A stretch of DNA of 64,000 nt from Lumnitzera littorea (lineage: Eukaryota; Streptophyta; Magnoliopsida; Myrtales; Combretaceae). Every line of letters begins with the position of its first letter. Within the stretch, counting starts at the first letter, position 1. The notes under the pieces are model-generated. The model was not told the DNA's origin. It saw only the letters and a list, made by a program, of their open reading frames with translations, and did no database searches. The stretch lies in contig JAMXBB010000011.1 in NCBI GenBank assembly GCA_024138015.1, forward strand, positions 33,181,877 through 33,245,876, read 5' to 3'. Positions 11,569-23,096 of the stretch are shown one piece after another. A program made the translations under genes and the position numbers.

Positions 11569-12248
11569 TGTTAATGGGTAATTTTAGACAGTAAGCTCCT
11601 AAGGCCAATTTCGACCCTTATAAGAAATGGACTAGTTTATTTCGACCCATAGCCAATCTATAATAGTCTAACTCTCAATCTCAGAGGACATTCCCCTATG
11701 TAACTAAGCTTCATTATCTACCCAACTTACCATAAGTCAAGAACTCGATATCTTTACTAAGGTAGCGATCTATAGCATCCATGCCACGGAGAACTCGGTT
11801 GTAAGGTTCTATCTAAGAAGCTTAAAGGTTAAACATTAAGAAAACACCGTAGAGTCATTAGTCTATTGAAATTACCGAGGTGCTACGTCACCTTTAGAGA
11901 TCTTGGATCGTATCCAATCAAAAGATATATTTACCTATTGAGGAGTGATATGAGTACATCTAGATCTTCTCCTCCAAATCTACAAATAAGGGATCTAACC
12001 CTAGGTCCCCTCCTCCAATCTATAAATAGGGGATCAAACCCTATAGGTAGAACACTTATACATGCATACATTTAAGCGCTCTTGCTTTCTCTCTTTCCTT
12101 AACCTCATATATACTAGCTTAAGCATCGGAGTAGCCCACACGTTAGACAATCCCTCAATACCTAGTAATCCTGTTCTCTTTTGTAGCTACAAGCTTACAA
12201 TCTAAACCCAATACCAAAATCTCTACCGATGGAATTAATACGATAACA
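11569..12248 (+). mobile_element. Probable solo LTR (Tat-like)
   Basis: The segment starts TGTTAATGGG at 11569 and ends CGATAACA at 12248, so its ends are TGTTA/TAACA. The flanking pentamers are CAAAA (11564-11568) and CAAAG (12249-12253), a near-perfect 5-bp target duplication. A TATA box (TATAAATAGGGG near 12021) sits about two thirds along. It is followed by a TTAAGCATCGGAGTAGCCC motif near 12118 and a TTTTGTAG near 12180, which resemble the R/U5 part of Tat-type LTRs. No internal element sequence flanks it, hence a solo LTR. A short reading frame across it (11866-12075) shows no protein family. Confidence 0.6.
11971..12043 (+). promoter_or_regulatory. Duplicated TATA-box module in the solo LTR
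   Basis: Two adjacent ~41-bp modules, starting CCTCCAAATCTACAAATAAG at 11971 and CCTCCAATCTATAAATAGGG at 12012, each end in AACCCTA. The downstream copy keeps a good TATA box, while the upstream copy has it changed to TACAAATAAG. This would be the core promoter of the LTR. Confidence 0.5.
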
Positions 12249-12253
12249 CAAAG

Positions 12254-13180
12254 TATGGATTTTCCCATAAACACTTTACACAAAAGTCAACAAACTTACA
12301 GAAACATCATACCTATTAAACGTAGAAAATTATAAAAGATCTCCTAAGATAGATGGCAACCAATAAGAAAAAGGTTTAGAATTAAACTTCATATAAAATT
12401 TCCAAAAAATTGTTGATGACCACCAACTCCAAGGATGGAAATTTCAAAAAATCTTACATTAATATTCTTCTTCTTTTGTTTTTTGTTTTTTTTAAGATAG
12501 CAAGCTTACATTCTCCTAACTTGATTAATTGCACAAAACTTTCCTAACCTTGTACCCTAATACATGGCTCTAATTTTCCATTACATTATACAATCGAGCT
12601 TTTGACAAAATAAAATCAAAAGCTCACTCTACTAATAGAAAAGCTAAGAAAATCTGGACTTAATAATGCATTAAGCATCATGGCATTTTTATTAATTCAA
12701 GGGTAGAGGATGTCGTCCATAAAACTATAAGATCCTTTTATGATTAAGAAAGCCACCACAACAAAATAAATGCACTTTAGTTGATTTATACAGTACCATT
12801 TCGTGCTTTTGTCACTTTAACACAAAAAAAAAAAAAAAACAAATGAATAGTGAGTCTTTCATCTTCTCAACCCTATTATGTCATCTCTAATTATCCAAAA
12901 TAGTGAGATTTCACTAGATGGATAAAATCTTTAGTAAGGAGCATAAAAATGGTATGAACCCTTAATTGATTTCGAGGCTATAGGTTATTTTATCATTTCT
13001 TACAAAATCTAAAAGGAAGATATGAGTTATAATCAAGTTTAAAACCTCAATGTGCCCTTGAATATAAATATCCTACCCTATTGTTAAAAGGCTAAATGTC
13101 AATACTAAATATCCTATAAATCAAAATAGGCACACTTTGAAACATAAAAGAATGAGTACTTGATGCCTAAGAAACGATGC
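12254..13180. other. AT-rich non-coding stretch
   Basis: Only homopolymer runs (for example A-run near 12822) stand out. No coding or repeat structure is visible. Confidence 0.5.
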
Positions 13181-13189
13181 ACTTATATT

Positions 13190-14850
13190 GTAATTTAATT
13201 TATACATTGTTCTTGCGAGTTAAAGAAGAAATGGATATTTAATCTAAATTGAATTTAAATGTTCTATCATCTCATTCTTGTTATCATCAAGTCAAACATT
13301 CATTAGTGTATGGAAATTTTTATATACTTAACAACTATATATAGCATTTCATGTTAGTTGGTTGTCTTCATGTTGAATTCATGATAGTACTATACGAAAT
13401 CAATTGGAGACAAAAAAAAAATAATTAGTTTACAATATTATCGTATTCATATTATTATCATGTCACTTTCATATCCTATATGCATTGCTTTCATATTTTC
13501 TTTCTACTATCATGTTGTTAATCTTATGAAATTTGTATCCGATTGTTTATGTTGTCATGCCATGTTAGCAATTACAATAAAGAATTAAAGGTAGTAATAG
13601 TATCGTACTCATGCATCTTAAAGCAACAATGAATGCACTAGTAAATTGTTAACAATTGCACTTGTATATCTTAAAATAATAATAAACACAATTGTAGATT
13701 GTTGATGAGACATTATAAGATGAGAAAATAATTATCTGCACATAAACATAAACAAAGAAGACGTAATACAAATTTTGCAATAATAGTTGTTGGAATGAAG
13801 GTAAAGATGGCTCCAAATTTTCTTACTTACAACACATAATTAATATATAAAATTACAATCAATATAGACTATACGATTCTCAATCTAGAACTATTAATTG
13901 ATTGCATACCTAGTATAGAAAAGAATAAAATAAAATTATCTAAGATCAATGCTACCTTTCTACACCTAACCCAAGTCAATACTAGCAAGCTAACATTTTC
14001 TTTACATAAGCAATATTTATCAAGTAAATTTAAGAAAGTGATCAAGTATAAAACTTAATATAAATTATGTACTATTGAGTAGTAGTACTTACCTTATTAC
14101 TAACGGTTCAGTACTAGTACCAAATATTTTAAGAATTAAAATAGCAACATCTTAAAATCACATATAATGATATGATTTGTTAGTCATCCTATCTATGCTA
14201 CAAATCAAGTTTCACATGCTAAGAGTTAAAAAGAGAAATAGATATTTGATTTGAATTGAACTTGGTTATTTTATCTTCTCATTCTTGTTATAGTCAAGTT
14301 AACACATTTATTAATCTGTGAAGAATTTTATGTACCTACTAATTGGAGGTTGCAATTCATGTTAGCAGCTCTTAGAGCTTTTACTTTTACAGAGTCAATT
14401 AAATTTCACAATTTTGAATATAATACCTAGTTACCTATGTCCTTAAAAGTGATATTTGAATTATAAAACATTTGATACACCTTTTGTAGCTCTTTTTACT
14501 TGACATACTTACTTTCTCATGAAGCCAAATATTTTCATATATTTATTACATGTTGAACTTCTATTAGAGCTGAGAGTACATGTTATCAAATGGAGATCAC
14601 AATAATTAGTTGACAATGTAATCATCTTTATTCATGTTATGGTCATGTCACTTTTATGTTTTTCTCTCAATAATCATGTTCTTAATCGTGTCATTTTCCT
14701 AATGCTATATATCATATCAAAAATAGTCAATCCCAATACAAACAATTCCGTAAACTAAGATCAAAGATGACAATGTTGTGGTACCTGCACATCTTGAAAT
14801 AGCAATGAAAGCACCAATGGTCCATTAATAATACAATGTAAGAAGAGATG
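13190..14850. repeat. Divergent direct duplication, copies about 1.0 kb apart
   Basis: Sequence at about 13190-13660 recurs at about 14220-14810 in the same order. Matching landmarks are ATGGATATTTAATCTAAATTGAA / ATAGATATTTGATTTGAATTGAA, TCTCATTCTTGTTAT in both (13272 and 14277), ATAATTAGTTTACAATATTATC / ATAATTAGTTGACAATGTAATC (13420 and 14601), ATGTCACTTT in both, and TGCATCTTAAAGCAACAATGAA / GCACATCTTGAAATAGCAATGAA (13612 and 14789). There is no coding content. It could be LTRs of a very old element or a segmental tandem duplication. Confidence 0.6.
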
Positions 14851-15167
14851 ATTTTAACTTTATCTAGACACTAACAACATGAGAACATACCATTTACTTT
14901 AGAAAATGAATCGATTTTTATTTTCTTATTATCTTCTTATTTTTATAAAATAAATTTGTTTTTATACTTAAGTAAAATATTCTAATTTAGAATGCTAAGT
15001 TAGCATTTGTTTTGTAATTTTTTAATGAATTAGATAAAATCTATTGTATTTTGTTATGAAAAGGTTAATTTTATAAATAAAACATTAAATTTACCAAATT
15101 TTACAATTTTAAAAGTATTAATTTAATAATTGATTAAACTTTTAATATCATTCCAACTAACTATTCT

Positions 15168-16433
15168 AAGACCATATAAGCAAATGCACCTGTCAATATT
15201 ATAGTAGAGTAGATAATAACATCGATTATTCTTCCCTTAGAGATTATAATTACTAGTAGTTAACCTTCTCCCAATAATTTAGTCGACAAATTAGAATAAG
15301 GAAATAAAATCAAGAAAACTAAATTCTAAACTAAAAGTAATTAATCAAAATTAAAGAATCAAAATTTAAAACAAACAAGAATTGAAAATGATCAAGAGTG
15401 CAAGATGCTATATCCAAATATTAAATCCACCTAAGATCACTTATGCAATCTATTGAGTGTAATTCAATTTCATCATCATGTTCTTAGATTGTGAGAATTC
15501 CTTAGATGAATTAATATCTTTACCAATATTATTAATTTCTAACCCAAAGTTTATTAATTAGAATCTCTTCCCAATTAAAACCCCCAAAATTGTATTACTA
15601 TTTCTTGAATTTCACTATTAAGTTTGATACTAATCCAAAAGATTTACATTGTCCTACTCTTAGGATTATATGCAACTCCATGTTAGATCTATTTATACAT
15701 CAAATTTCTCCATCTTAATGCATAGAATCAAATGTTGAATTAATAAAGCAATAAAATTAATTAAAGAGAATATAATTAGACCTCAAGAAAATAACAAATC
15801 TATTGAATAGACCAATAAATGATCAAATCGTTCTCATAAAGTTTATCAAATTTAGTTATAAAAATAAATTAGCCTATAATCATCATATTCATAAAATAAC
15901 AACTATCAAAATAAATCATGATGAGAAAACCCCTTTTCAATTTTCAAATCTTACATTTTGATATATGAAAAATCACCTTATTTTACCTTCTTAAACCTTA
16001 AGATTCTCGTGTAATATGCAACGTGCAACATTAGATTTAGTCTTAAATTCTTTTTATACTTTGCAAAATCTAAAGAAAATGCCCTCAATATAAGTAACAA
16101 TATGGCCATGTACTTAGTTGTATTAATTAGAGCTAATCAAGTCTTCAAATTTGTAAAGCTAATCTTGGAAAGACATCTACTAAACCACTCAATATGGGGT
16201 CAATATAAGAATGTCGATAAGGCCATGTTGCTCAATATGCGTAAATCCTACATGACTACGTTCCCTCCTGTATATCTCTTTGTCATTTCCTAACTTCTTC
16301 ATTTCATCTCTAAATAAAGCAAAACCTTTTTGCATTCATTTCTTTGACTTTAAACTATCCTTTTAAGGCTTAAAATCAAAATATAACCTAATTAAGTGTT
16401 AGAATCCAAGAAAAAAACACTCATAAGCCATCA
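15168..16433 (-). mobile_element. Athila-like LTR, - strand
   Basis: Read on the - strand, the segment ends with ATATTGACAGGTGCATTTGC followed by TTATATG near 15175-15195. This is similar to the end of the well-defined solo LTR at 55711-56890 (ATTGATAGGTGCACTTGCC). Upstream of that both share the same general composition and order, including an ATTTTGATTAATTA-rich region and a TCTCTAAGGGA segment near 15235. The proposed other end is TGATGGCTTATGAG at 16433. Target duplications were not found, so it may be a solo LTR or a truncated piece. A short frame at 16102-16293 is judged incidental. Confidence 0.45.
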
Positions 16434-16439
16434 AAAGCA

Positions 16440-17330
16440 CTATAAAATTTCATTGAAAAGAAGTGTAAATAAACTTTTATCTACTTTTCAAGGTTGTTTA
16501 TGTACCTAAACTAACTTAGTCAAGGTATGTTTGCAAATGTAAATATCTCATCCAATTAAGTGACACAAGGACTATAACATTAATTTAATAGAAGATAAAT
16601 CCATATAGGCTTCTACATGGATTAAATGGGAAAAAATCAACACCTAAAAAAAATAATAAAAAAACACATGTAAACATAATCTCAATAAATAACATTATCT
16701 AAACTACTTTTTAATTAATTAAATGGGCATTCCCTTTCGCAACACTATGAATAAACGAAGCTAAAAGAAACTACAATTTAATAGAAATTGTAAGGAGATG
16801 AAGATGAAAGAGAGACAGAGAGAGAGAGAGGGGCAATGGGTCATACTAGGCATCAATTTCCTCCTCTGCATCATACCTTTTCCACCAACACAAACCTTAA
16901 TTGCAATTCCTCATTATAGGAACATTGCTTGAAATCACAATCATTAAACACCTAAGAAAGATCCAACCTAGATTAGGTTGGAAACTCATTTTTGCTTCAT
17001 AAAAAGGAAAACAAAAAAAGAAAACACCTAAGACCTTAAACGTAAGAAAGTCTTCAAATACATCAATGACTTTGACACATGGGTATCTTCTAATAGTAGC
17101 AAGCTCATGTTGCAAATGTGAATTGAAGGCAAGAGTTTTATTATATAGTTAATGTTTCATGTCACCATTAAGAAAGAGACAATCATGGAGACACTTACAA
17201 TTTTTGTTATAACAATTTAGGGAAAAATTAGGGTGTATTAGTGCAATATTCAAAAGAAAATAGGGTTTTATTTAACAATTTGGAGGGAAATATTAGAGTT
17301 TTCTCAAGTGTTTTCTCTCTATATAATTAT
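16440..17330. other. AT-rich spacer with a GA microsatellite
   Basis: A (GA)n-rich patch lies at 16808-16831. A short - strand frame at 16897-17115 has no family signature. Nothing else is seen. Confidence 0.5.
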
Positions 17331-18296
17331 TCATACTACATTAAAAGGACTCTAAGATAACAACAAAATTTGTTGCCTTTATCTATAATTTTGTTGTATA
17401 TGGGTTAAGGCAACAAAAAAATAGCCATTGTTACAAGTCTCCATTGCATAAATTATTAAGCAACAAATAAGATGCTTTATGTAATAAAAATTTTTCTTGC
17501 TTAATTCATTGGATATTATAGAGATAAGAATATAAATGCAATAACTTTTTTTCTATAACGCAACAGAATTTTTGAGTAAATGTAATGATTTTATGAATAT
17601 AGTAACAACATTACTTTCCTTTTAGCAACACCTTTGAATATTAAATGTAACATTTAATTATTCTATGCAATGTTTTTCTTTTTCACATATACTAATAAAA
17701 TATTCACATTTAATAAATAATTTAAATGTTAGTAAAAAATTATCTTCTTTTAAATCAACTAGATAAAGTCTCGAAGCTGTCATAAATAATGGGTATTAAA
17801 ATTATAGGAATCTCACCAATGTCTCTCCTAAAAAGTTTAACAAAAAATATATATATAACCAATCATCATAAACATAATAATTACAATAACAAAGATGTTT
17901 ATGAACATAAAAATGAGAAAGAAAAATTGACAATAAATGTAAACTATGTACATAAAATATTTCACTAAATGCAATTGCATAGAAAAATTATTATTGTTTT
18001 TATCTCTCTAACACTATTTTCACTTATTCACCATCATTTGTCTTCAAATGAACTCTTTATAAGGTTCTAAACTTTTCTCCGACTCTTACAAACATTATAA
18101 ATATGTATTAATAAAACCTATAAAAAAGAGTTTTCTATAATTTTAAAAGGTAGATGCATTAATTAAATTAAGTTTTTACGTTGAAGAGAAATCCAAGGTC
18201 TATATCCAATAGCAAAACTTAAAGCTTCTATATTCTTTTGTTTTAAAACAAGATTAATGTTAAATTATTATATTCCTTATTCTATATGCATTAGTT

Positions 18297-18456
18297 ATAT
18301 AAAAATGTAATTAAAACTCTCAATATAAGCATAGAACCATTTGATATAATCAATTCTATAAGATTAGGTTGAAGATATATAAAAATGTAATTAAAACTCT
18401 CAATATAAGCATAAAACCATTTGATATAATCAATTCTATAAGATTAGGTTAAAGAT
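18297..18456. repeat. 80-bp tandem duplication inside the CACTA element
   Basis: Two adjacent copies of 80 bp each contain AAAAATGTAATTAAAACTCT, ATATAAGCAT and CAATTCTATAAGATTAGGTT. They differ at about three positions, so the duplication is younger than most of the surrounding DNA. Confidence 0.9.
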
Positions 18457-19384
18457 ATCTAACTTCAATTCTTGAAATAAACTAGTTTAACTATTACACG
18501 ATAAGAATACCCTAAACCTTAAAAAGGAAATGGAAAAGCATAACTAAACCTTGAACATTATTAATATAGAGTTCTTAAATATAAATGCGAACATACCCAT
18601 GGAATTTACAACAAAAGTTGAAACTTGTTAATTACATATACCATAATTCCTTCCAATATACAAATATACAACAACATTAAGTTCTATAACCTTTACATAG
18701 TAAAAAAGAAGCATCCAACCAAAATTAATCATCCATCAAATATAAAAGGTCATAGCATCAAAATTTAATTACATAACAATATCTTTTCATTTGATAAGCA
18801 AAAAGACAAAAAGCAAAAGAAAATTCACAACTTACTAAGAAATTATGATATTTGAAAGCTTGATGCTTTTCTTATCAGATGCTTTTCTTATCATTACACA
18901 TGCCTTCTCCTTATCTGAAACCTAACCCATCACAACCAAAACAATCAAACCTTAATTTTTTTCATTAACAAAAGTATTATCTTTTGCAGTAATCGTGTTT
19001 ATAAAGACACAAAAAAAAAATACAAAACAAAATTAGAGTTAAAAAAGACTCACAAAAATATACACATAATTCTAAGAAAGTTAAGGATAATACCCAAATT
19101 AAAGTTATTCTCTTTTATCAAAGTGGGAATACGATTTGCAAATTTTAAAGGGGATTTAGTGCTTTAAATATATCTTACGTTAAGTTTCTAATGTAATATA
19201 TAGCCATACTATTAAAAAAAAATATTATTGTATGATACTAGTAATATACCACAATCACACATATAAATATAAAAGGTAGAAAACGTAGTCCTAAACTATA
19301 TTAAATTGTAAAACCTAAATGAAAATAGTAGTAAAATGATGACAGCAATAAAAACATTCTGTTTGAAGCAATAATCGTCTTATA

Positions 19385-19600
19385 AAAGAGAGAGAGAGAG
19401 AAAGAGAGAGGGAACTTGAATAATTGGAGAAGATATAGAGTTTACATCTAAGAAATAATTGACAAAATGGAACTGTTGAAGAAGAGGAGAGGGATTGTGG
19501 TAAAGAAAAAGAAATGTAAAAAAAAAAAAAGAATGGAGGGAAAAATAAAAGGAAGATGGAATGTTTAGAGGGAAAAGGATTAAAAAAAAAGGGAAAAAAA
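19385..19600 (+). repeat. Polypurine tract with GA and A runs
   Basis: About 215 bp of the + strand are overwhelmingly A and G, with (GA)n at 19388-19412 and several A runs between 19510 and 19600. The - strand reading frame across it (19315-19620) is Phe/Ser/Leu-rich because of this composition and is not a gene. Long purine strands can form triplex structures. Confidence 0.7.
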
Positions 19601-20228
19601 TAAGTAGTTTTATTTATCAAATATTACCCTTAACTTCTTAAAATATACTAATAGAATATAATATATAGTATTATTTATATTATTGTATATTGTTATAACA
19701 TAGCACATACATGTTATTATTTGAAATATAGTATAATACTTTATCTATATAATGTAAAGTAAATCTAAAATAAATAGCAATACATGTATTATATAATGGA
19801 TTATCTTTAGTTGTAATGTGTATATACTCAATAGTATTTAAAATAATATATATTATACTACATGCTATAATAATATATATGTACTAGAAATAATATATCT
19901 TGTAGCATAGAACATAATATTATATATAACATTGTATGTATTATATATTATTATTACATGTATACCTTATTTTTTTATAATTCATAATATCAATGTGTAC
20001 AAGATCTATATTATTTGTTATAACTACTATACATATTACATAGAATAAAATAAAATATTTTATTTATGTACATATACTATACATATAAAATATCTATGAA
20101 ATTTGATATGTGTTACATAATATTTAATAAGATATATCAAAATATATAATTTATCTATATATATCATATAGTAAATCATATTACACTACACTATACACTT
20201 AATATATTGTATAAAAATTATTATATAT

Positions 20229-20753
20229 AGGGGTGGACATAGTTTGATTAGGTGCGGTTTGCTCCTTTTACTAACCTGAACCTAATATAATGGTTCGAAC
20301 TTTTTTTTTGAAGTCAAAGCTAACTATACGATTCGATTCATAAATTTTTTAAACTTAATTAAAATCAGTTTGGTTCAGTTTTATCCACAGTTCGAACTAT
20401 TTATGTCAAATTTTTACTAAACATTTTTATCTCTACTAAATATGAAATTTTAAATGGAATTTACTTAACTTAATTTTAACAATTGACACAAAATTAAGAT
20501 AAAAAAATAATGAGATATGAAAATTTTGATGAAATTTGTGAAAATTGATAAAAAAAATATAAAAAAGTACAAAATAATTGCATGAATTTTTTTATTTAAC
20601 TATACTGTTCAATTCGATTCAAAACAGTACAGTTTGGTTTGCTTCCTCGAACCAAAGAACAAATCAAACAGTTCGTAAAAAAATTGATTTTTCGATTATG
20701 TGCAAATCGATTTATGGTTCAATTTATGGTTCATGGTTTTTTTGTACAACCCT
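20229..20753. mobile_element. Mutator-like MITE (525 bp), nested in the CACTA element
   Basis: Terminal inverted repeats are AGGGGTGGACA at 20229 and, on the other strand, AGGGTTGTACA ending at 20753. Flanking decamers TATTATATAT (20219-20228) and AATTATACAT (20754-20763) agree at 8 of 10 bases, fitting the 9-11 bp target duplications of Mutator-like elements. Internally, GGTTCGAAC-like and GGTTCAGTT-like motifs recur in both orientations. There is no transposase. The same family appears at 36726-37368. Confidence 0.65.
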
Positions 20754-21099
20754 AATTATACATATAAATAAATGTTAATAAATATTTAATTTAAAATCAT
20801 TTCTAATGCATTATTATCAAACTTTAATGTAAATCAATCCATTATTGTTTGTTGATTTAGTAGATTCTAATAAATACTTAATTTAAAATGCATAAATTCG
20901 GATCTAATATAAGAGAGAAGATTTGAGGTTTATCTCTAAATAAGATTCAAGCTAACTTGTACTTATTCATAGCTGATTTTATCAATCTAAACATTATTTC
21001 ATAAGTAAATCCTAAAAATCTCATATGCATAATTTGGTTTGTTTAATTATATCATAATTCAATTGATATCATGTTGTCATACAAAAAAAGAGTTACAAC

Positions 21100-21720
21100 T
21101 TTTAATCACAATGGTCATGTTTTCCATATTTTTAGCATATTAGCATATTTTTTCATGAAAATCGTATCATGATTGCATTTTTTTATCATAAAAGGTTTTT
21201 CTTTTTTACAAAAAGCATATTTTTCATCATAAGAGCATTTTGCTTTCAAAAAATTAAAAAGCATACTTTTACCATAAATTTTTTTTGTGAAAATTATACT
21301 TTTTACATGTTACATTATAAAAATCATATTTTTAATGAAAATTTCTTTTTTGGCATTTTTAGTATTTTTAAGGTTTTCATAAATATAAAATTGTGTAATT
21401 TATCAAAAGGTACATTTTTAGAGATTTTACACTTATTGCCTCATTTTTTTCTAAAATTTGTATTTTTTTTATCATTTTCAAGCATTTTAGGGCTTTTTAA
21501 TCATAAGATGGTATTTTTAGTATTACTTGCATTTTTCCAGTATTTGAAGAATTTTTGCTAATTTTACCATATTTTTTAAGAGAAAATTTTAGCATTTAGG
21601 TTTTTATGAAAAAATAAATAAATAAATAATGAATGTTGTGTCACTTAGTTTTTTTTTTTTCTCTTTTTAATAATAAAAAAATATTTCAATTGGTGTTTCC
21701 AAAAACTAGGGTTTATTTAG
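21100..21720. repeat. T-rich degenerate repeat region
   Basis: Many imperfect copies of a GCATTTTT / ATCATAAA theme occur about every 35-50 bp (for example near 21174, 21204, 21234, 21261, 21301). The long Phe-rich frame at 21169-21561 results from this composition and is not considered a gene. Confidence 0.55.
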
Positions 21721-22589
21721 GGTTTTTTAAGAATTGGTAATAACAATTATTTTTCTCTACAATTTTTGCTTCAAAATATAAGATTGTTAAATATATAAAA
21801 TTGGCCAATTTTTGTCAATAAAAGTGATTAACATACTAATATTTCTATAAAATAAAATCATTTTTATTTGTTGATTGATATTTCCTTTTATTTTTGAAAA
21901 ATAAGGGAATTTTTAACCAAATTTTCTAATTATTTATTTAAAAAATTCCAAATCATAACCCTTTAAGATTTTAATAGGTCTTTAGCCTTAAAAAAAAAAA
22001 ATTCTACTTTTGTACATAGTTTTTCTCAAGTTACTATCTTCTAAAAAAGTAAACTTTCATTATTTTATAAATGAAAATAACTTTTCTTGTTTTTGCCTTT
22101 TCCATAATAATTATTTGTAGATTTAATATATTGAGATAATTTGGCTTTGACAATTATATTATATTTTATTGTAATGGAAACCATTATTTAGGTAATACTT
22201 CAATTAATTGCTACTTATAACAATTGAAATTGCAGTTACTTAAATTGGTTGCTATGTTAAGGCAATAACAGTTTCATGAGTATTTCATACTTCATTAATA
22301 TAAGCATTAATTTTAAAAATGGTTGCCAAAGGTTGATAACTAAGGCAATTAGTTATAAAAATTGTTGCTTTTTTCAAAACAATTATTAGCAACACAACAA
22401 ATTTGTTACCATGTTGTTACATTAAGTTCATGATAGCAACATATTTTATGTTGTTGCTTAAAAGTATCGCCTTCAAGAAATCTTATTAGCAACATTTGAA
22501 TATTTTATTTCAAATAAACTATATAAGTAACACATCTTTAAGGTGTTACAAAATTAATGTTACCTTAAACCGTTTTTGATGTAGTGCAC

Positions 22590-23090
22590 TAGTTTAGTTT
22601 GGATTATTTTTGTTAGAGGGAAAATAAGATTAGAGTAGTAATTATTGTTAATTGGATAAGTGGTTAAGGTTTCTTTTGCTCTCATTTTTCTTCCTCTTTT
22701 CCCCTTGACATGTTTTTTTTCCCCTTCTCTAATCTACCTAGATGTCTAGCTAGATCATGTTATGTTTAATTAATCTTATAGTCCATGTGTCAAGTCATGG
22801 TTGTTGAACAATAGACATAAGCTAACATATTACAATTGACCTCAAAAAGTTTCCTCAGGTATTAAATTGATACTTCCAAAGCATAGGTTCCTAATTGTAG
22901 ATTTTAGCAATGTTAAGGTACCATTAGTAATTTTAACCCTTTATAAAATAAGCCTATATTTGACAAAACTCTCTAATAATATTAAAGAAATCGTGAACTT
23001 TTTTTTTACCTTTCATTCTTGACATAAAAATCTTAGAATAGGACAAATAAAATCTCTCAATTAAAACCCCAAACTTACATTTCATTTGAT
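22590..23090. other. Non-coding stretch right of the CACTA element
   Basis: AT-rich DNA without coding features or clear repeats. Confidence 0.5.
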
Positions 23091-23096
23091 CACCTC

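Larger units (their letters stand above)
17334..22586. mobile_element. CACTA-type (En/Spm) DNA transposon, non-autonomous or decayed
   Basis: The left end reads TACTACATTAAAAGGACTC (17334) and the right end, in reverse complement, CACTACATCAAAAACGG (22586). These match the CACTA superfamily terminus with one change at the first base. Both subterminal regions are rich in short motifs around GCAACA/TTGTTGC (for example 17359-17470 on the left and 22330-22500 on the right), the kind of binding-site array CACTA transposases use. I found no transposase reading frame in the 5.25 kb. The flanking triplets TCA and CAC do not match, so a 3-bp target duplication is not confirmed. A MITE is nested at 20229-20753. 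Confidence 0.65.

Noticed and set aside
16102..16293. 63-codon + strand frame starting MAMYLVVLIRANQ
   Set aside because: It lies inside the proposed - strand Athila-like LTR and shows no homology pattern.
19315..19620. 101-codon - strand frame with Phe/Ser/Leu runs
   Set aside because: It is the complement of a polypurine tract with GA repeats; low-complexity artefact.
21169..21561. 130-codon Phe/Lys-rich + strand frame
   Set aside because: It arises from T-rich degenerate repeats inside the CACTA element and has no family resemblance.
17331..22589. 3-bp target duplication around the CACTA element
   Set aside because: The flanking triplets are TCA and CAC. Shifting the end by one base to force CAT/CAC would be special pleading.
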